Notes under the pieces: model-generated | What the model was told of the DNA's origin: nothing | What the model saw: the letters and a program-made list of their open reading frames with translations, nothing else | Databases searched by the model: none | NCBI RefSeq assembly: GCF_000003815.2 | Contig: NC_049994.1 | Location: 9,647,148-9,711,147, forward strand | From: Branchiostoma floridae | Lineage: Eukaryota; Chordata; Leptocardii; Amphioxiformes; Branchiostomatidae | Reading direction: 5' to 3' | Length of the DNA: 64,000 nt | Shown: in pieces, positions 13,952 to 26,528 of the stretch | Layout: each line of letters begins with the position of its first letter | Position numbering within the stretch: position 1 is the first letter of the stretch | Made by a program: the position numbers and the translations under genes

Positions 13952-15339
13952 ATTAAACCAGTACAAAAGTGGCTACACCACAATCAAATTTTAGCATTTT
14001 ATACACTTTGCAAAGATGGGTGGGGCTCTAGGATCATCTGTCTATTGTCTTTTCAAAGTGCCAACTTTGCAACCCTGGATAAAAATGAAAGAAATAAATC
14101 AATTGTAGCAATCTCTCTACTCTGCTCTGGACCAATGAGGAAGGGGAGATTTATTTATTGAAAAGGATTCTGAAATTTGTTGCCATGTATATTAGAATAG
14201 AGTTTTACCTAAAAAAGGAGTATTACATGTACACGTACATCTACCAACATTTCAGCCCACCCCCTTGCACTGCATGTCAACTAATACCTGTAATGCCTTT
14301 TTGATGACAAGCTTATCACCATCTCCACATGTTACATGAACAAGGTGACATGACAAGGTTGTGGAATAGGAAATAGCGCTAACTTTGCTGTAATCTATTC
14401 TAGCATGTCAGCTCCAAGGTCAATTAGGAAATCCGGAGTCGCTGGTAAAATGGTTTGTGGGGATGTGGCGTGATAGGCATCATTCCTGGCATGTATCCTT
14501 GGGTGTCAGTTAATGTGAACACGCAACTGTCACATTTTACATACATGTACACATGAGAGCTTACTCAAAACAGATTATCGGAAAATCCAAGGACATAATT
14601 CTGGAATCTCGTGAGACACCAACAGAAACAGGTGTAAATATAAAGGGACACTCAAATTAGGTAATATACATTTTGTATCACAATACAGTTAAACAGTTTG
14701 AAATTTGTCTGCCTTAATTTACACTTATGGCAATCACAATTTTTCCATTTTCACCAAACATTATTTCTAGTCAAGAAAAAATCAAGTTCAAAATGATTCA
14801 AGTTATCAATGCAATTTTGAATTAACTGTCCCGATGTATATAGTATTTATGACAGCATGTGCATGAACTTCCATGTCTTTACTATGATATTGAGTTCCCT
14901 TGGAAACCTGAAGGGATGACCTTTTAATTGGTCTCTTACACTCGAAGATGAATTTAATTTTTTATTGGAATGTTCCAGATACGCTATTTTACAATGTACG
15001 TAATGAGCTATTCACATTTCTCGAATCCAGTACAGCAGATTTCAAGAGACTCGATGCTACAGACTTGTTTATATCTTTAGATGCCACAACTCCCATAATG
15101 CAAAGATAGGCAAATATATCAAAGACTGCTTTGCTTTTAGAAAGAATAATGAAACTCATGATTAGCCCAACACTATATCAAAGACTTGCGTTAGCCCTTC
15201 TTGTTATATGTTAATTAGGATGTTAAGTCTTACTCTATACACCTATTTTGTACTTTGTGTAATAGTCGTTGCCATACATTGTACCATGTACAAATGTTGT
15301 GCAATAAAGTTCCTACATGAAGAAAAGAAACCAACCTAC

Positions 15340-15426
15340 CTTGTATTTCTGCCGCAGCTCTTCTGTTTCCTCCTTCTCAATCTCCAGCATCTTGCGTCTC
15401 TCGGTGGTGCCCTCCACGTGCTCCAT
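15340..15426 (-). CDS. GPATCH8: GPATCH8-like gene, charged helical linker exon
   Basis: An 87-bp exon, phase 0 to phase 0, read from 15426 to 15340. The acceptor is CTGCATTAG and the donor GTAGGT. It encodes 29 residues starting MEHVEGTTERRKMLEIEKEE and ending TEELRQKYK. The block TERR-x-x-LE-x-EKE-x-TEELRQKYK is a near-copy of the GPATCH8 segment between the G-patch and the zinc finger. The highly charged, heptad-like composition suggests an alpha helix. The first codon is ATG, but it aligns with an internal Leu of vertebrate GPATCH8 and lies just after an acceptor, so it is not the initiator. The intron upstream is 18871 bp, the longest that can be measured here. Confidence 0.93.
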
Positions 15427-18400
15427 CTAATGCAGGGAAAACGTCACGATGACAACCTGGCCTTCCCACTGGCTCTGACAAACGCTCGCATTCTGTAAGT
15501 GCAGGGTCTGCACACAGGGCCAACTGAACCTGACATTAAGGCACTGCAAAGTTAATTCTGGATATCTTTAGAATTCAGTTTGACTCAGGAATCGAAAATT
15601 GGTACATACACCACTAACATGCAAAATGCCAATGTCCTCACAACCCTTGCTTGATAAAATTAGGTCATTATTCATTCTGTCACAAACTCTATTAAGTTCA
15701 GTTTTTGTAAATACCCCTGCCAAGGGGATGGTGTTACAGTGTCTACTATAATCTATTCTGACACTCTTACGACACACCAATTCAATTTCTTGGTTCTCTA
15801 ACATTTTTGTGAAAAATTTTAGCAAATGGGTTTCATGAAAATAGATGGCTGGGAAAGAAACTGGCATATGACTCTGTTTGCTCCCTGTAACTGCGTGTAC
15901 CATGTTGATGGAAATCTAGCAATATTTTCTTTGATTTTGGAAACAGGAAACTAATTTCGTATTGCCTTAGATATTTTTAGAAGTTTAAATGTGTAACTAG
16001 AAGATAATGAAAACTAGACATTTTGTAAATTTCAAAATTTGATGGTGATGACTTCAGGACATCCTGTGAGACTTCATACTCCAGTAGCTTACTTTCTACC
16101 ATAGAACCATTGTTTTCTAAACAAGTGTTTTGTTCTGGTTAGATTTGGCATCATGGTAAGTTTCAAAAACTTATACCATCATCTTCGTCTTATCTTTGAG
16201 CAGGCCTTTCCCTCAGGAACAAGACAGTTGTAACATTTTGGATCTAATGTAATATACAATGTAGAACTTTAAAGAGCACAGGTTTTCAAGACACATCAGG
16301 TTTGAAACTGGTGTTGCCTTGATTGACCTTTGCTTTTTCAGGACAGCATTGAAAGAATCAGACAGAAGTTGATAACATATTAGGCTTGCATATCTCCACA
16401 TGCTAGGAGGGATTCAAACAGTGTCACAAAAAGTGTCACAAATTCCAAGAGCATTCTACTTCTCACAAGATACTGAAAATGTCAATGCACCCAAGTTGTA
16501 TAGGTTACCATATGGGCAGATTTTGCAGATGATGGGAACGCTTTCTCGGTCTACTAATATTATTTTTTGAAAAACTGCACTATCAGAAAGTGACTGATGT
16601 TGAAAATGCTATTATAATTTTTATAATGTGACAAAAACCCATCATTATTTGTCATCAAGCATTTTTCCTGTCTCATTTGGAAGTCATCCAAAGTTCCGAA
16701 AAGCTTAATAATAATTGCTCCAATACTCCAATGCCTGGTATATTAAACTGAATGATAGGCATGACATTTAGTTGAACACCAGTTTGACACACAATGATGA
16801 CAGTTGCCGCATTTCTGCAGTCATTTCAACACTATATCATGGCCAAACCTACCTGCAAAATGTTGCATAAATTAGTAGAAAGGTCGTGCGTCACACAAAA
16901 CTCCCATAAAAAGACTTGTGAATGATCCATTAAATTATTAATCTATTACCAAGAGACAAGTGCTCTTACCTTTGCAGGGAGGAAAACTTCTTGTCGCATT
17001 TGCAGCCTCCACAACATCATGGTATCCACTTACCGACACAGGCTTGTATGTGTAAGACAGCATACACCTAGTACACTATACTCTGCAAACACCCACCTAA
17101 CTGACGCACACACCCTACATGTATCGTAACCTTAAATCATCTATTCATACAATGAGAAAATCAAAATGTCATTCTAAAACTGCTGTAAATTTTCTTGTAA
17201 TATCATAATCATTATGACCCGTAAAAAGGACCAGTACAAAGCCTCAAGCTGTCGATAGTTAGAAGCCTGAGCGGAAGAGTACAGGGACATCTGTGATAAG
17301 GGTTATAAAGCACTGGAAGCAGAATGCATGTGATTTGACACCGCTGCAAACAAAGGCTGCAGCACTTGATGACCATAAGGGAGCCGTAGAACAATGATTG
17401 ATGTGGCTCTCAGCCTGTCATTACTACTGATGGACTGCAGTTTTGCCTAGCCCTGGCACTAATTATGATGGAATGATCATACCTTCCCCATTCCACAACT
17501 GCTTGGAGGCACTAATGGTCACAGAAAATCACAGCAGACCTGCACAAGGCCATGTGCGGTGGCAAGGGTCGGAAACAATGATTCGAAATTGGCTTAGATT
17601 TGCATGACCAAGGCTGGATTAGCTTAACCAATTTTGTCAGCGGTGGTTTTGGCTGTCACTTGACTTTGACTCCCTCATATGTCATAAACTCGGTGCTGCC
17701 TAGTTATGGTCACCTCAATTTTTCTACTTCAAGGACAACGGTTGAACTTTAAGTGTTCTGTTCAATTTTGCATCAAGAAAGACTTCCAAACTGAGGGTTA
17801 GTCCACATGACAAATGACCGCATGTACTCAGCCTACCCCACATGAGTTTACTAAGTCACTTGGAGCCAACTATCACCATACAAACCCACGGAAGGCCAAA
17901 GGTGCGTTCTCGTGAAGGTCTATTGTCAGCCAGGTCAAGACGTATGCGGCAAAAATACAAATGTAGATAGCTAAGCGTCTCCCAAAGTTTCTCAAGTCAA
18001 TCCTAATGGGCAATGGGATTCATAAGAAATCCTACACATACATGTACACATTCAGCAGAAAATATAACCTTGAACTTGAAGGTACATGTAGCAACAGCAG
18101 TTAAGCCAATCCTTAGCTCTCCACTTTCGTGAATGAAGTAGCAAACTTCCAACTGACAGCAGGTAAAAAAATACAACAACAATAGCAACCACAAATACTT
18201 TTTAATGACCACAAGGTGACACTCATGGTACTATGAATGATAACCTATAGTAAGATCTCTAAGACTTAGTTAATTCAAAAGTATATTCCAAATGGTAATC
18301 TTTTGCTGTTTAAACAGATGAACATGTTAGCAGTTTTCCTAAATTCATGCTAAAACTGACATAAGCTATTTCCTGATACAATTATCAATGCAAAAATGAA

Positions 18401-18935
18401 AGATGTGAAGTGTGGGACTGAGATTTAATGCTGCTCTGTTTTGACCATTACTAGACTATGGTTCCTGCACAATGGACAAGATGATCTCCAAAAAATTAGG
18501 GAAGCAGCAGTGCAGACTGTGACCGCTCCCACTGAGAATTCTGTCATTAGGTAACGTTTCACTAATAGGACTCCCCAGCAGGGTGCATGAAAACGTAGGT
18601 CCATTTTTGATTGACAGGGCCCTTGTCAAAATTGACAGATTGTTCGTTTGAGTACATGGAATGGCTCCCGGTGGGGATTAGATGGCTTACAACCCTTTCG
18701 TCCCAAATGCAGACTCCTGGCGTCAAGCGTCATTTCCCAAAGCACAGGGTTTCGACAAACCTGCGCCCCTTATAAGACAAGGACTTTTCTCTGACGTCAC
18801 TAGGCCAAAGATAGCGAGACTGGAAAGCATCCTTCCAGTCAAAGTTAAGCTGGCATATCTATGCACTTATGCACATTGTATATGTACTGCATAAACAGTC
18901 AACTGCCCCAGTCAATGCTATAATAATTCTGAGTT

Positions 18936-19115
18936 GGTTTTAATCTCAATGCAGATGCTACAGTAGCATAACATTTATTAGCATCAAAAGCTGACAAAGG
19001 AGTGAAGCCGGCCTTGGAGTGTGTTTGGCTACCGGCGTGGCTAATGACTCCCTTGGCCAGCTATACTCCTTAGCCAGCTTTGACGCTACTGTAAATCTGC
19101 TTGGAGATTAAGTTG
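18936..19115. mobile_element. Palindromic MITE-like element, ~180 bp
   Basis: TTAATCTCAATGCAGATGCT then ACAGTAGC on the left pairs with GCTACTGTAAATCTGCTTGG and AGATTAA on the right. Inside, AAAGCTGACAAAGGAGTGAA and GCCGGCCTTGG pair imperfectly with CCTTGGCCAGCTATACTCCT and TAGCCAGCTTT. No coding frame. Family not recognised. Confidence 0.7.
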
Positions 19116-19399
19116 GTTTAATCTCTCACACAATCCCTTTCTCTTATTGATACAGTCATGTATATTGAGTATATACTCAAGCTCCCTATAGGACCTACAA
19201 GATCCTCTTAACAGACTGCAACCCCTACAAATGGTTTGCAACTGCACCGTAACTTGTAGATATGCAACAGCTAGAGTAAAAAGTATGTTGCACACTATGG
19301 TCAGTATAGTCAACCATGTTAATACACTGTCGCCAATCAGAATCCTGACAGGTACCAAATAAAAAAAAGTCATCTATTAACACATTCTTGCTGACCCGT

Positions 19400-19680
19400 T
19401 TCATATGCTAAGTGAGCCCAATGTACCGTATTCCTCTCTCGGTAATTGATAAAACTTTGGGTTAAAATAATGCCCGCAAATATGCACGGTGGGACGGAAC
19501 ACATGTGCCCAATATCGGCGCCGAGCTGAGCCGTGACCTCTCCCATCAACCCCTGCATCCATCACCAAGGCAACCAAATCATCGCCACAGTGTGCGAGGG
19601 GATTAATCTCTCCTAATTTAATCAGTCCTTGCAGTATTAATCCATAAACCCGGGGCCTGCCGGCTGCCACCCAGACTCAC
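19400..19680. promoter_or_regulatory. Homeodomain-site-rich block, possible enhancer
   Basis: Dense homeodomain-type words: GGTAATTGAT, GGGGATTAATCTC (with a K50/Otx-type GGATTA), CCTAATTTAATC, TATTAATCCATAAA. There is also CACCAAGGCAACC, like half an RFX site, and several CpGs. The cluster sits within the largest intron. Open frames on the minus strand (89 and 62 codons, overlapping) have no domain and are read as chance. Confidence 0.35.
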
Positions 19681-19783
19681 AATCCTTCATGCTGTTCACA
19701 AGTCAATGTATCTAAGGAGCCTTCCAACAGTACTGGCTCAAAACCAGCTGGATCATCTGACATCTATTATAGTATCTATACTT

Positions 19784-19921
19784 AAAAATGCAGTTACTGA
19801 AGCAACTGGACATGATTTTGGAAACGGTCAGACGTTTCAACAAGCTGGCACTTAGTTTTCGTCAGTGAAACGTCTGACCGTTTCCAAAATCATATCCAGT
19901 TGTTTGAGTAACTGCTTTTTG
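19784..19921. mobile_element. Short palindromic copy of the 245-bp foldback family
   Basis: Left arm GCAGTTACTGAAGCAACTGG with TTTGGAAACGGTCAGACG is mirrored by CGTCTGACCGTTTCCAAA and TTGTTTGAGTAACTGC. The central part (the transcript-like TATAAAAGACC segment) is missing, so this is an internally deleted copy, about 138 bp, consisting almost entirely of the two arms. Confidence 0.85.
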
Positions 19922-20041
19922 ACATATCTTATTACCTCGATGTCCAACCGTCATTGACGTATCTATACTCATTGTTGGGATCATTGTGTGTATTGCTTTA
20001 ATGTAAAAACTCGTGTTTGTTTCATTCATACATCTAGACCG

Positions 20042-20293
20042 GAGTAGTGCCTATTGGCACACAGAGCAAGTTTCCTTAACTGGTTCAGTAGCAGGAGTTG
20101 CTAGCCCTTCCTATTTGACGTGCTTGAGGCACCTCCTCGAACAGGGGACACCTATGTCAAGTCTCTTCTGAAAGACGACTTCTCCAACCAAGATGCCCTT
20201 CCCAGCATTGAACTCTATGGGGACTCCCAGTTACCAACTAATTGGAACCAGGATCTGAAGTGTGAGGCTGCTACCAGTTGAGCTACAGGGACA
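20042..20293 (-). mobile_element. tRNA-headed SINE with shared core
   Basis: Read on the minus strand from 20293: TGTCCCTGTAGCTCAACTGG contains a canonical A box (TAGCTCAACTGG). CCTGGTTCCAATTAG about 35 bases later is a B box. Then GGGAAGGGCATCTTGGTTGG, GTCGTCTTTCAGAAGAGAC and TGTCCCCTGTTCGAGGAGG form the core, followed by GGCTAGCAACTCC and a 3' part ending near GCCAATAGGCACTA. The same order is found on the plus strand at 22272. The core resembles deeply conserved metazoan SINE central domains, but I cannot say which named domain. Confidence 0.8.
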
Positions 20294-20894
20294 TGTGACC
20301 CTCCATACCATGTTGCTATCAACATTCAAAGATAACTAGAAAATTTTTTAGTGTCTAAAATGTATGTAAGAATCAAATGTTAAGAAGTTCTAGCATAGCA
20401 AATCAAGAAGTCCTGTTTGTCTTTTCTCCAAATCCTTGTACACAGGATGTTCTCTGTTACAGCCTAGCTGATTAAAGTATTCACATGCACCAAAACACAC
20501 TGCAGAAGGTGAGCCCCCCACTAAGGAACCTCTGACACCAGAACCTACTGCGACTAATCCACGCTTGATCCACACCAGCGCTGGATCGATGCAGGGTGAA
20601 GAGGCCAAATGTATTCTGGGGAACCTAGGACCCTGTTTTCCGGTTGTTTCGCCCAAGGTATTAGCTACTTTACACGGTAATATAGTAATTACAGACTGGC
20701 TACAGAAATGTTATCCAGTTTGGGGCCATGCTCTAACACCGATAAAGCTGATGAAATGTAATTTTTGGCTCAGGGATAGTTTAGATCAACAACGCAAGAG
20801 TGAACAACATAACAGTATTCTACTCATAAATGTCATTCTTTACTTCTGAATACTGTTAAACCATCATGAAGCAGTGCCAAGTATTGAGAAATTT

Positions 20895-21020
20895 GCCAAA
20901 AAGCAGTTACTCAAGTAACAGTACACAATTTTGGAAATGGTTGGACGTTTCAGATAGTATCAACTATGTTCCATCAGTGACACTGAAGAGATCTGGAAGA
21001 AGAATTTCAAGAAGAAACCA
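20895..21020 (+). mobile_element. Fragment of the foldback family: left arm
   Basis: Begins CCAAAAAGCAGTTACTCAAG and continues through TTTTGGAAATGGTTGGACG and CAGTGACACTGAAGAGATCT, ending in GAAGAAACC-like sequence. Only the left arm is present, with mild divergence. Confidence 0.8.
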
Positions 21021-21203
21021 CTGATTAACAATTAAAGCTGTGTTTGTGTAACATTCAAACATGGTTTTCTTTGTGCTAAATTGTAGTTGTCTGTTCCTAA
21101 AACAGCACAAACAAGAGCTTTCAGTTTCTCTATCTGTATGTCAAAATTCCCATTGGTTCAATTTGCCCTGTACACAGTGTTAATGTGCTTCACTGATTTT
21201 CTT

Positions 21204-21297
21204 GAGAGAGAGAGAGGGGGGAGAGAGAAACAGAGAGAATAAGAGAGAGGGAGAGAAAGAGAGAGAGAGCGAGAGACAGAGAGAGAAAGAAAGAAAG
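21204..21297 (+). repeat. (GA)n purine tract
   Basis: About 94 bp of interrupted GAGAGA with G- and A-rich variants. It creates an artificial Glu/Arg-rich frame on plus and a Ser/Leu-rich frame on minus. Confidence 0.9.
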
Positions 21298-22271
21298 CGT
21301 GCATGCTTGCAGTCTTTCAGAACCAACAACATAAGAGTGAGTGCATTATTTCTGTGGGTATCACTTTGCACCAGATTTGAACCACAATACCAGCAAGATG
21401 AAGAATGAAAGAAATTCACCAAACAAAAGTTTATAAAAAAAAGTAAAGCCACTGACATTGTTAGTGTGCTGCAATAACATTTTTTGTCCGTGTAATCTTT
21501 ATAGCAGACAGTTCTAGGGAGATAGGCAATGACGTTGGCCCACAATGTATGAAATACTGGCAAAATAGCCATGCCATATATTTAGAGCTTTATGCCCATT
21601 TGACAGAGAGGACTGAGTATCAGGTAATGGCTAGTATTAGGCACAAAGCAGTAAAAGAGGATGAACGTCATTCTATTTGATATCTATATTAAATCACAAA
21701 TGGCATAAGCCCTTATGGTTACAGTTTCTTCCGACAAACTGTGGAAAAGGAAGCCGAAAAAAAGATGGATAAAGAAATAGAAGGGCTAAAGAAAAGGGAG
21801 AAATATGATCTCCCATAAAATGGAAGAGGGCTTTAAGGCAAAAAGAACATGTGAGTACTGTTCCAAGGCCAGAGCGAACATATTTTTCATTCCAGTGGGA
21901 TCAAGCTCGGAGTATCTTTGTACCATGATTTAGTACAGCTACTTAAAGACCATAATAAAACGGCTTGCGCGTCAACTAAATGGCCTTGGTTTATGTCCGC
22001 ACTTGAGCAGTGTTTAACAGACTCTGCTAGTCTTCATACAAAGGCAAGGAAAGTTTGCATCTGGGAATTTGTTTACTCTCATTTGAAATAGTATACATCA
22101 ATGAGTACTGTATATATATAAAGAAGATGATACTTAATCCAAGGATATATGTGTACATAATCAGAAGAAAGAAGGCATACATATCACGCATCAACCTAGT
22201 CTTTAAGGTTGCTTGTGAAGACTTGTTAGACACTGACCAACACACTATCATCCTACAGTACAAACTGGGGA

Positions 22272-22584
22272 TGTCCCTGTAGCTTAACTGGTGACAGTCT
22301 CACAGTTGGGCTCCTGATTCCAACGAGTTGCAAACTGGGAAGCCCTGGTTCTATCTTGGGTAAAGCATCTAGGTTGTGGGTATAGGGCATTAGGGTATCT
22401 CAGTTGGGGTTGTACTTGTCTTTCTGGAGGAATTTAAAATGGGGGTCCCCTATTTGAGAAGGTGTTTCAAGCATCTTAAAGGGGAAGGTCTAGCAACCCT
22501 TCCCTGTAAAAATATAGGAAACAGCAAGGAAACATGCAACCCCACGAGCCACTAGGCACAAAAAAAGTCTGAATGAATGAACAA
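22272..22584 (+). mobile_element. tRNA-headed SINE with shared core, plus strand
   Basis: TGTCCCTGTAGCTTAACTGG carries the A box. A degenerate B box (TGATTCCAACG) follows. The core is more diverged than at 20042 (GGGGGTCCCCTATTTGAGAA, GGTGTTTCAAGCATC), then GGTCTAGCAACCCTTCC, GGAAACATGC and CCACTAGGCAC. It ends in an A-rich run and GAATGAATGAA, a typical short-repeat SINE tail. Confidence 0.75.
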
Positions 22585-22859
22585 CACTTATTTACCTAAC
22601 TCTGGAAAACTTCTGACCACAACAGAGCCTGTTTGCAACTTATTAAACACATTCTACTTTCACGGCAAATGCATTCATTCAGTGTAGCATCATTTGTAAC
22701 TGTAGGAGGTGCCAAAATGTCAAATCAATTTGGGCCAGCCTTGCTTGAAGTGTATGACATTCCCGATGACTTCTCTACACGTTGCTCGTATATGTCAGGA
22801 GGGTTGATATCATTATACATCACCCGTGACCTCCTGTATTCCTGTGCCTAGAAACTGCC

Positions 22860-23160
22860 TTTGGGAGCAACATTAACAACTCGGGTCATTCTGTATGTCT
22901 GGATCAGCACACCTGCCCATACATCCTTCATCTCTGGGGTGCGCCGTTAGCACGTATTAGACGCTCGCAAAGTCAATTTGGGCGGCACTTACCATGAATT
23001 ATGACTGCTAAAAGTGATTGCAAGTCTAAAATGATGCCATTGGCGTGTACGGAAGTCTGCACGGTAGAAATGTCATGGGGAAAAAGGCATGTTATGTCGC
23101 GACTCCTTTTCCAGTGCTCCCTCACTTGTATAATGGGCATGCAATCAATTACCCTGCAGT
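22860..23160. promoter_or_regulatory. GC-richer single-copy block, possible regulatory element
   Basis: Composition rises relative to both flanks, with CpG words (GCGCCGTTAGCACG, GACGCTCGC, GGCGTGTACGG), CCATGAATTATGAC and GCAATCAATTACC homeodomain-like sites. No coding signature. Confidence 0.3.
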
Positions 23161-26133
23161 ATGGCTGATACCAATGTTGCCCAAATGTGAAAATCTGTAA
23201 GTTTTGTGATAGTTTTTGCCCAATCTTCTCCCAAGGCTTGAAGGAAAAATAACCCTAAACTGAGCGTTCAGAATAATAAATGAATAATAGCTGGCTGTAC
23301 AGTGTAAATTCATGCCCTATCATATCTAATATGAATTTTTTCAATGCTGTGGTTTACTGGTGAGGCAAAAATTTGCCTCTGTCCATGGTGCTGAATGCCT
23401 TGAAATTCTGCCAGGTGACCTTCTATCCATTCTATATGGCATAAAGGGCAACTGAGGACAATCTTACAGTACTGTTAACGTTGTGGGAGAAACCTGTAGC
23501 CACAGCTGAGAGACTGCTTTAAAACTCATCACTACTTCTTTTTACCTCCTCATCAAATGTCAACCATTAACTTTTTTCTCTACTACCAATTCTTCTTGAA
23601 CTTCAGCGAAAAATTGCCACTAAAATTTGCCACGGCCTCAGTTTTCATTAGTTTGATCACCTCTCTAACTTCTCCTCTCCATTGAATTAAACCAGCCCTG
23701 TGGACTTGCTGCAACCTAAGATAAAATCATGGCCCCAAGAACTTTCAATCAAAGACACAAACTTTCTGTTATTGCCGCAATGAACTTCACATGAAAAGCC
23801 CTGGGCGCCACTTGCCCAACAAGGAGACGAAACCGTGGCGAGGTCACTGCGTGGGGTCACGTCTGAAACTAACAAGATGGGAATCAATTCCCAGCGATGC
23901 CAGCAGAGGGGATGGTAAAATCTCAATCAGTGCTGAAATGGAACCTCTCACCCACATCCTCAGCCTGTTGATCCAGAACTCTGAATCAAACCCTCATCAT
24001 GAAGCAACAATACACCTAGGATGCCAGCTCTCCTGATAATAGCTGGGGTTGTGGGGTCTTGTTAGATATTGAACTGAGTTTTATGAAGGTTTCGCCTTGG
24101 CCAGTCAGCCCCTCCCAGCGGTGTCGCCAAGTCAATATTTCATTACAGGAGTCCTGATACTGCTGCGGTGGGACCTGTCTGCGGCTGATATGTTGTATGG
24201 CAGTATGATGTGTTGGTACCGTGGTGGAACCAGTGATAGCCAACTACGGCTCAACCCATCAAAAGGTAGCTCCCAACTGAGACCGAGTAGCTTAGAACTA
24301 AGTACATATGTTATGAAAGAAAAGCCTGCCAGTGGTCTCTGGTCTCTCTCAAACTTTGTCTCTTGGTTCATTTATTGTCAACTGCCATCTAAGGATGGCC
24401 CATGTTTTTGCACCATATATAGCTACAATTTATGTTCATTCAATGAAGTGTGCATAGACCGGTGGTAAGTGACCCTTCCTCTGGACTGAGAAGTTTTGAG
24501 CTAGATTCTGGCTTGTGTTGCTCCTCTGACATGCATGCTACTGGTAAGGGTTGCGGTCCTTAGGAAAAGACGTCAAGCCATGGTCCACTGTTCAGTGCAC
24601 TTGTCAAAAAGAGTTAAGGGAATTTTCCTGGTACTATGAACCTGTAGATACTATACATAGCATCTGTCTTAACTGTCAAAACCAGTGGAAGAATAGCTCT
24701 TCAGTGAGCTAAACTAGATCAATATCACTTTCACTTTATATTCAACTTGAAGACATCTTCAGTCATACATCAAGAGTGTGCGCAACTTTTACAGTAGTCT
24801 TAAATTTCAAAGTAGTGAGCACTACCACACATCATCTCATCTTTACACAGACCATAATTTCATAGTTACCTGCACACAGAGTAGAATAATAGTAAGTAAC
24901 CATAAGCCCATCAGACTGAACAAGCTCAGTGCTACAACAATCTATTACCTTTTCTAATACAGCACCAGCATATCATTCTGTGACCACAATGCTAACTAGA
25001 TGCAATAGACATGTGTAGATGAGTCTAGCTTAAAAATCAATGGAGAGGGAGTCATCAGAGACCACAACCTCTGACAGATGTTATACTGTGGAAAGGAAGC
25101 ATCTCTCGGGTTGATCCTTTCATATCAGGCTTGACCAATCACAGCTTAAGCAATGTCAGCATTTCTGAGTGACCTTTCACCTGACACCATCCCCCTGTGA
25201 CCACAGCAAGCGCCAAAGATTCCATCTACACAAAAGGATGCACTGGGGTCTTAGCTTTCATAAAGATAGAAAGAAGAGACCTTGAACATTAAAGAACATA
25301 GATGAAAGAATAAGATTCATATAAGAGCCTTAAGTTTATACATGGATGACCTTAGAAGATTTCCAAAGACAACTTTGAAGTTGCTTTCTCACTATGGTCT
25401 TGAATATTCATAGAAAACTTGTAACTGCCACTTTTTCTTTCAATAAAATCTGAAAACTGTCAACTATGACACTGATATATTTGACTATACAATAAAAAAC
25501 ATAGATTACACTTCACATTACAACCCAATACTGTAGACAAGGCACTGTAGCTTATTAACAGACAGAATAATATAAATCTTGTTCAATAGACTAGTGCTTA
25601 AAGTCAAACATAAGTTTTAAACCTTTCAATGTTAAAAGATGTTATGTTTAACCAGAAATTCCTAAACTAATTTTCAGTGTCTTGTCAGTATCTCTATACA
25701 GTAATTCCACCCAATTCTGGTAGTCTTAAAACTTACCCAGTGATTTTACTGCAAATCACCTTAACAAATTTTCCATTACCCCCTGTGTCCCTCCATTTCT
25801 TGCCTGATCTATAAAAGTAAGCTGACCTTCTCAGTTAGTGCTAACAGTGCCTGCTGAAAAGGCCAAAAGTAACACTACTTGACACCTAAAAAGGCCACAC
25901 ACAGCAAGTCATCAATCTTGGAAGTGGTGGTATTTGGGAATACTTAAGTCTAGAGCACATGCTCAATATGTAGCTGAAGCTTTAAGTTTTCTTCTCATTT
26001 CATAGGCTGCAGTTGCTGTTTTCTCATGACTTCTTTGTTATGTTACAAGAAATTCTCTTTATTTCTCAAGGAATTATACTTAAATGAATAAAGCGGCTGC
26101 CATTTTCTTCATGCTTTTCCCTTTTCCTTTCTT

Positions 26134-26500
26134 TAGGCCACAACAATTTAATTTCTTGGTTCACGGATTTTTTCATAGAAAATATGGAGCGAGAGGGCAA
26201 AATAAAAATAAAAATTGTAAAATGGTTGGGGTAAAGGTAACGGCTGATCCAAAACATAAAGAAAAAAATTTTTCAGCTTGAAAAAAGTACAAAAACACTA
26301 TTTTTGTACAGTAACAGCATCTGTACCCACACTTTAAGGAGCTTATAATATAAAGGCCAATTTGCTACACCAGAAAGTTGGTGAATGGTTTCATTAATGG
26401 TGAAAATTTGCTGAGTGGTAATTTTTATTTTTATTTTTTTTCCCCAAAAAATAGGAGTGAGCGATTCCGTGAACCAAGAAATTAAAACGGTGTGGCCTTA
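26134..26500. mobile_element. MITE, ~365 bp, GGCCACA termini
   Basis: Left TAGGCCACAACAATTTAATT then TCTTGGTTCACGGATTTTTT pairs with right ATTCCGTGAACCAAGAAATT then AAAACGGTGTGGCCTTA, giving imperfect inverted repeats of about 35 bp. TA flanks both ends (one base off on the right). The interior is A/T-rich without coding potential. It sits 30 bp from the next MITE. Confidence 0.85.
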
Positions 26501-26528
26501 TCTAGCTTTGCAATGTACCAAATAATAC

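Larger units (their letters stand above)
5019..15339 (-). other. Intron, 10.3 kb, of the GPATCH8-like gene
   Basis: Lies between the linker and zinc-finger exons with canonical GT-AG ends. It contains repeat fragments at 8154-8176, 8216-8285, 9671-9871, about 9960-10197, 10820-10970 and 13867-13951. Segments 5500-8150 and 11000-15339 contain no feature I can support beyond short open frames without recognisable domains. Confidence 0.85.

Noticed and set aside
15568-15903. 111-codon minus-strand open frame next to the linker exon
   Set aside because: No recognisable domain; it lies in the intron beyond the acceptor and has no matching segment in GPATCH8.
21180-21572. 130-codon minus frame with a Ser/Leu-rich tail
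   Set aside because: The tail is the translation of the GA purine tract; the rest has no domain.
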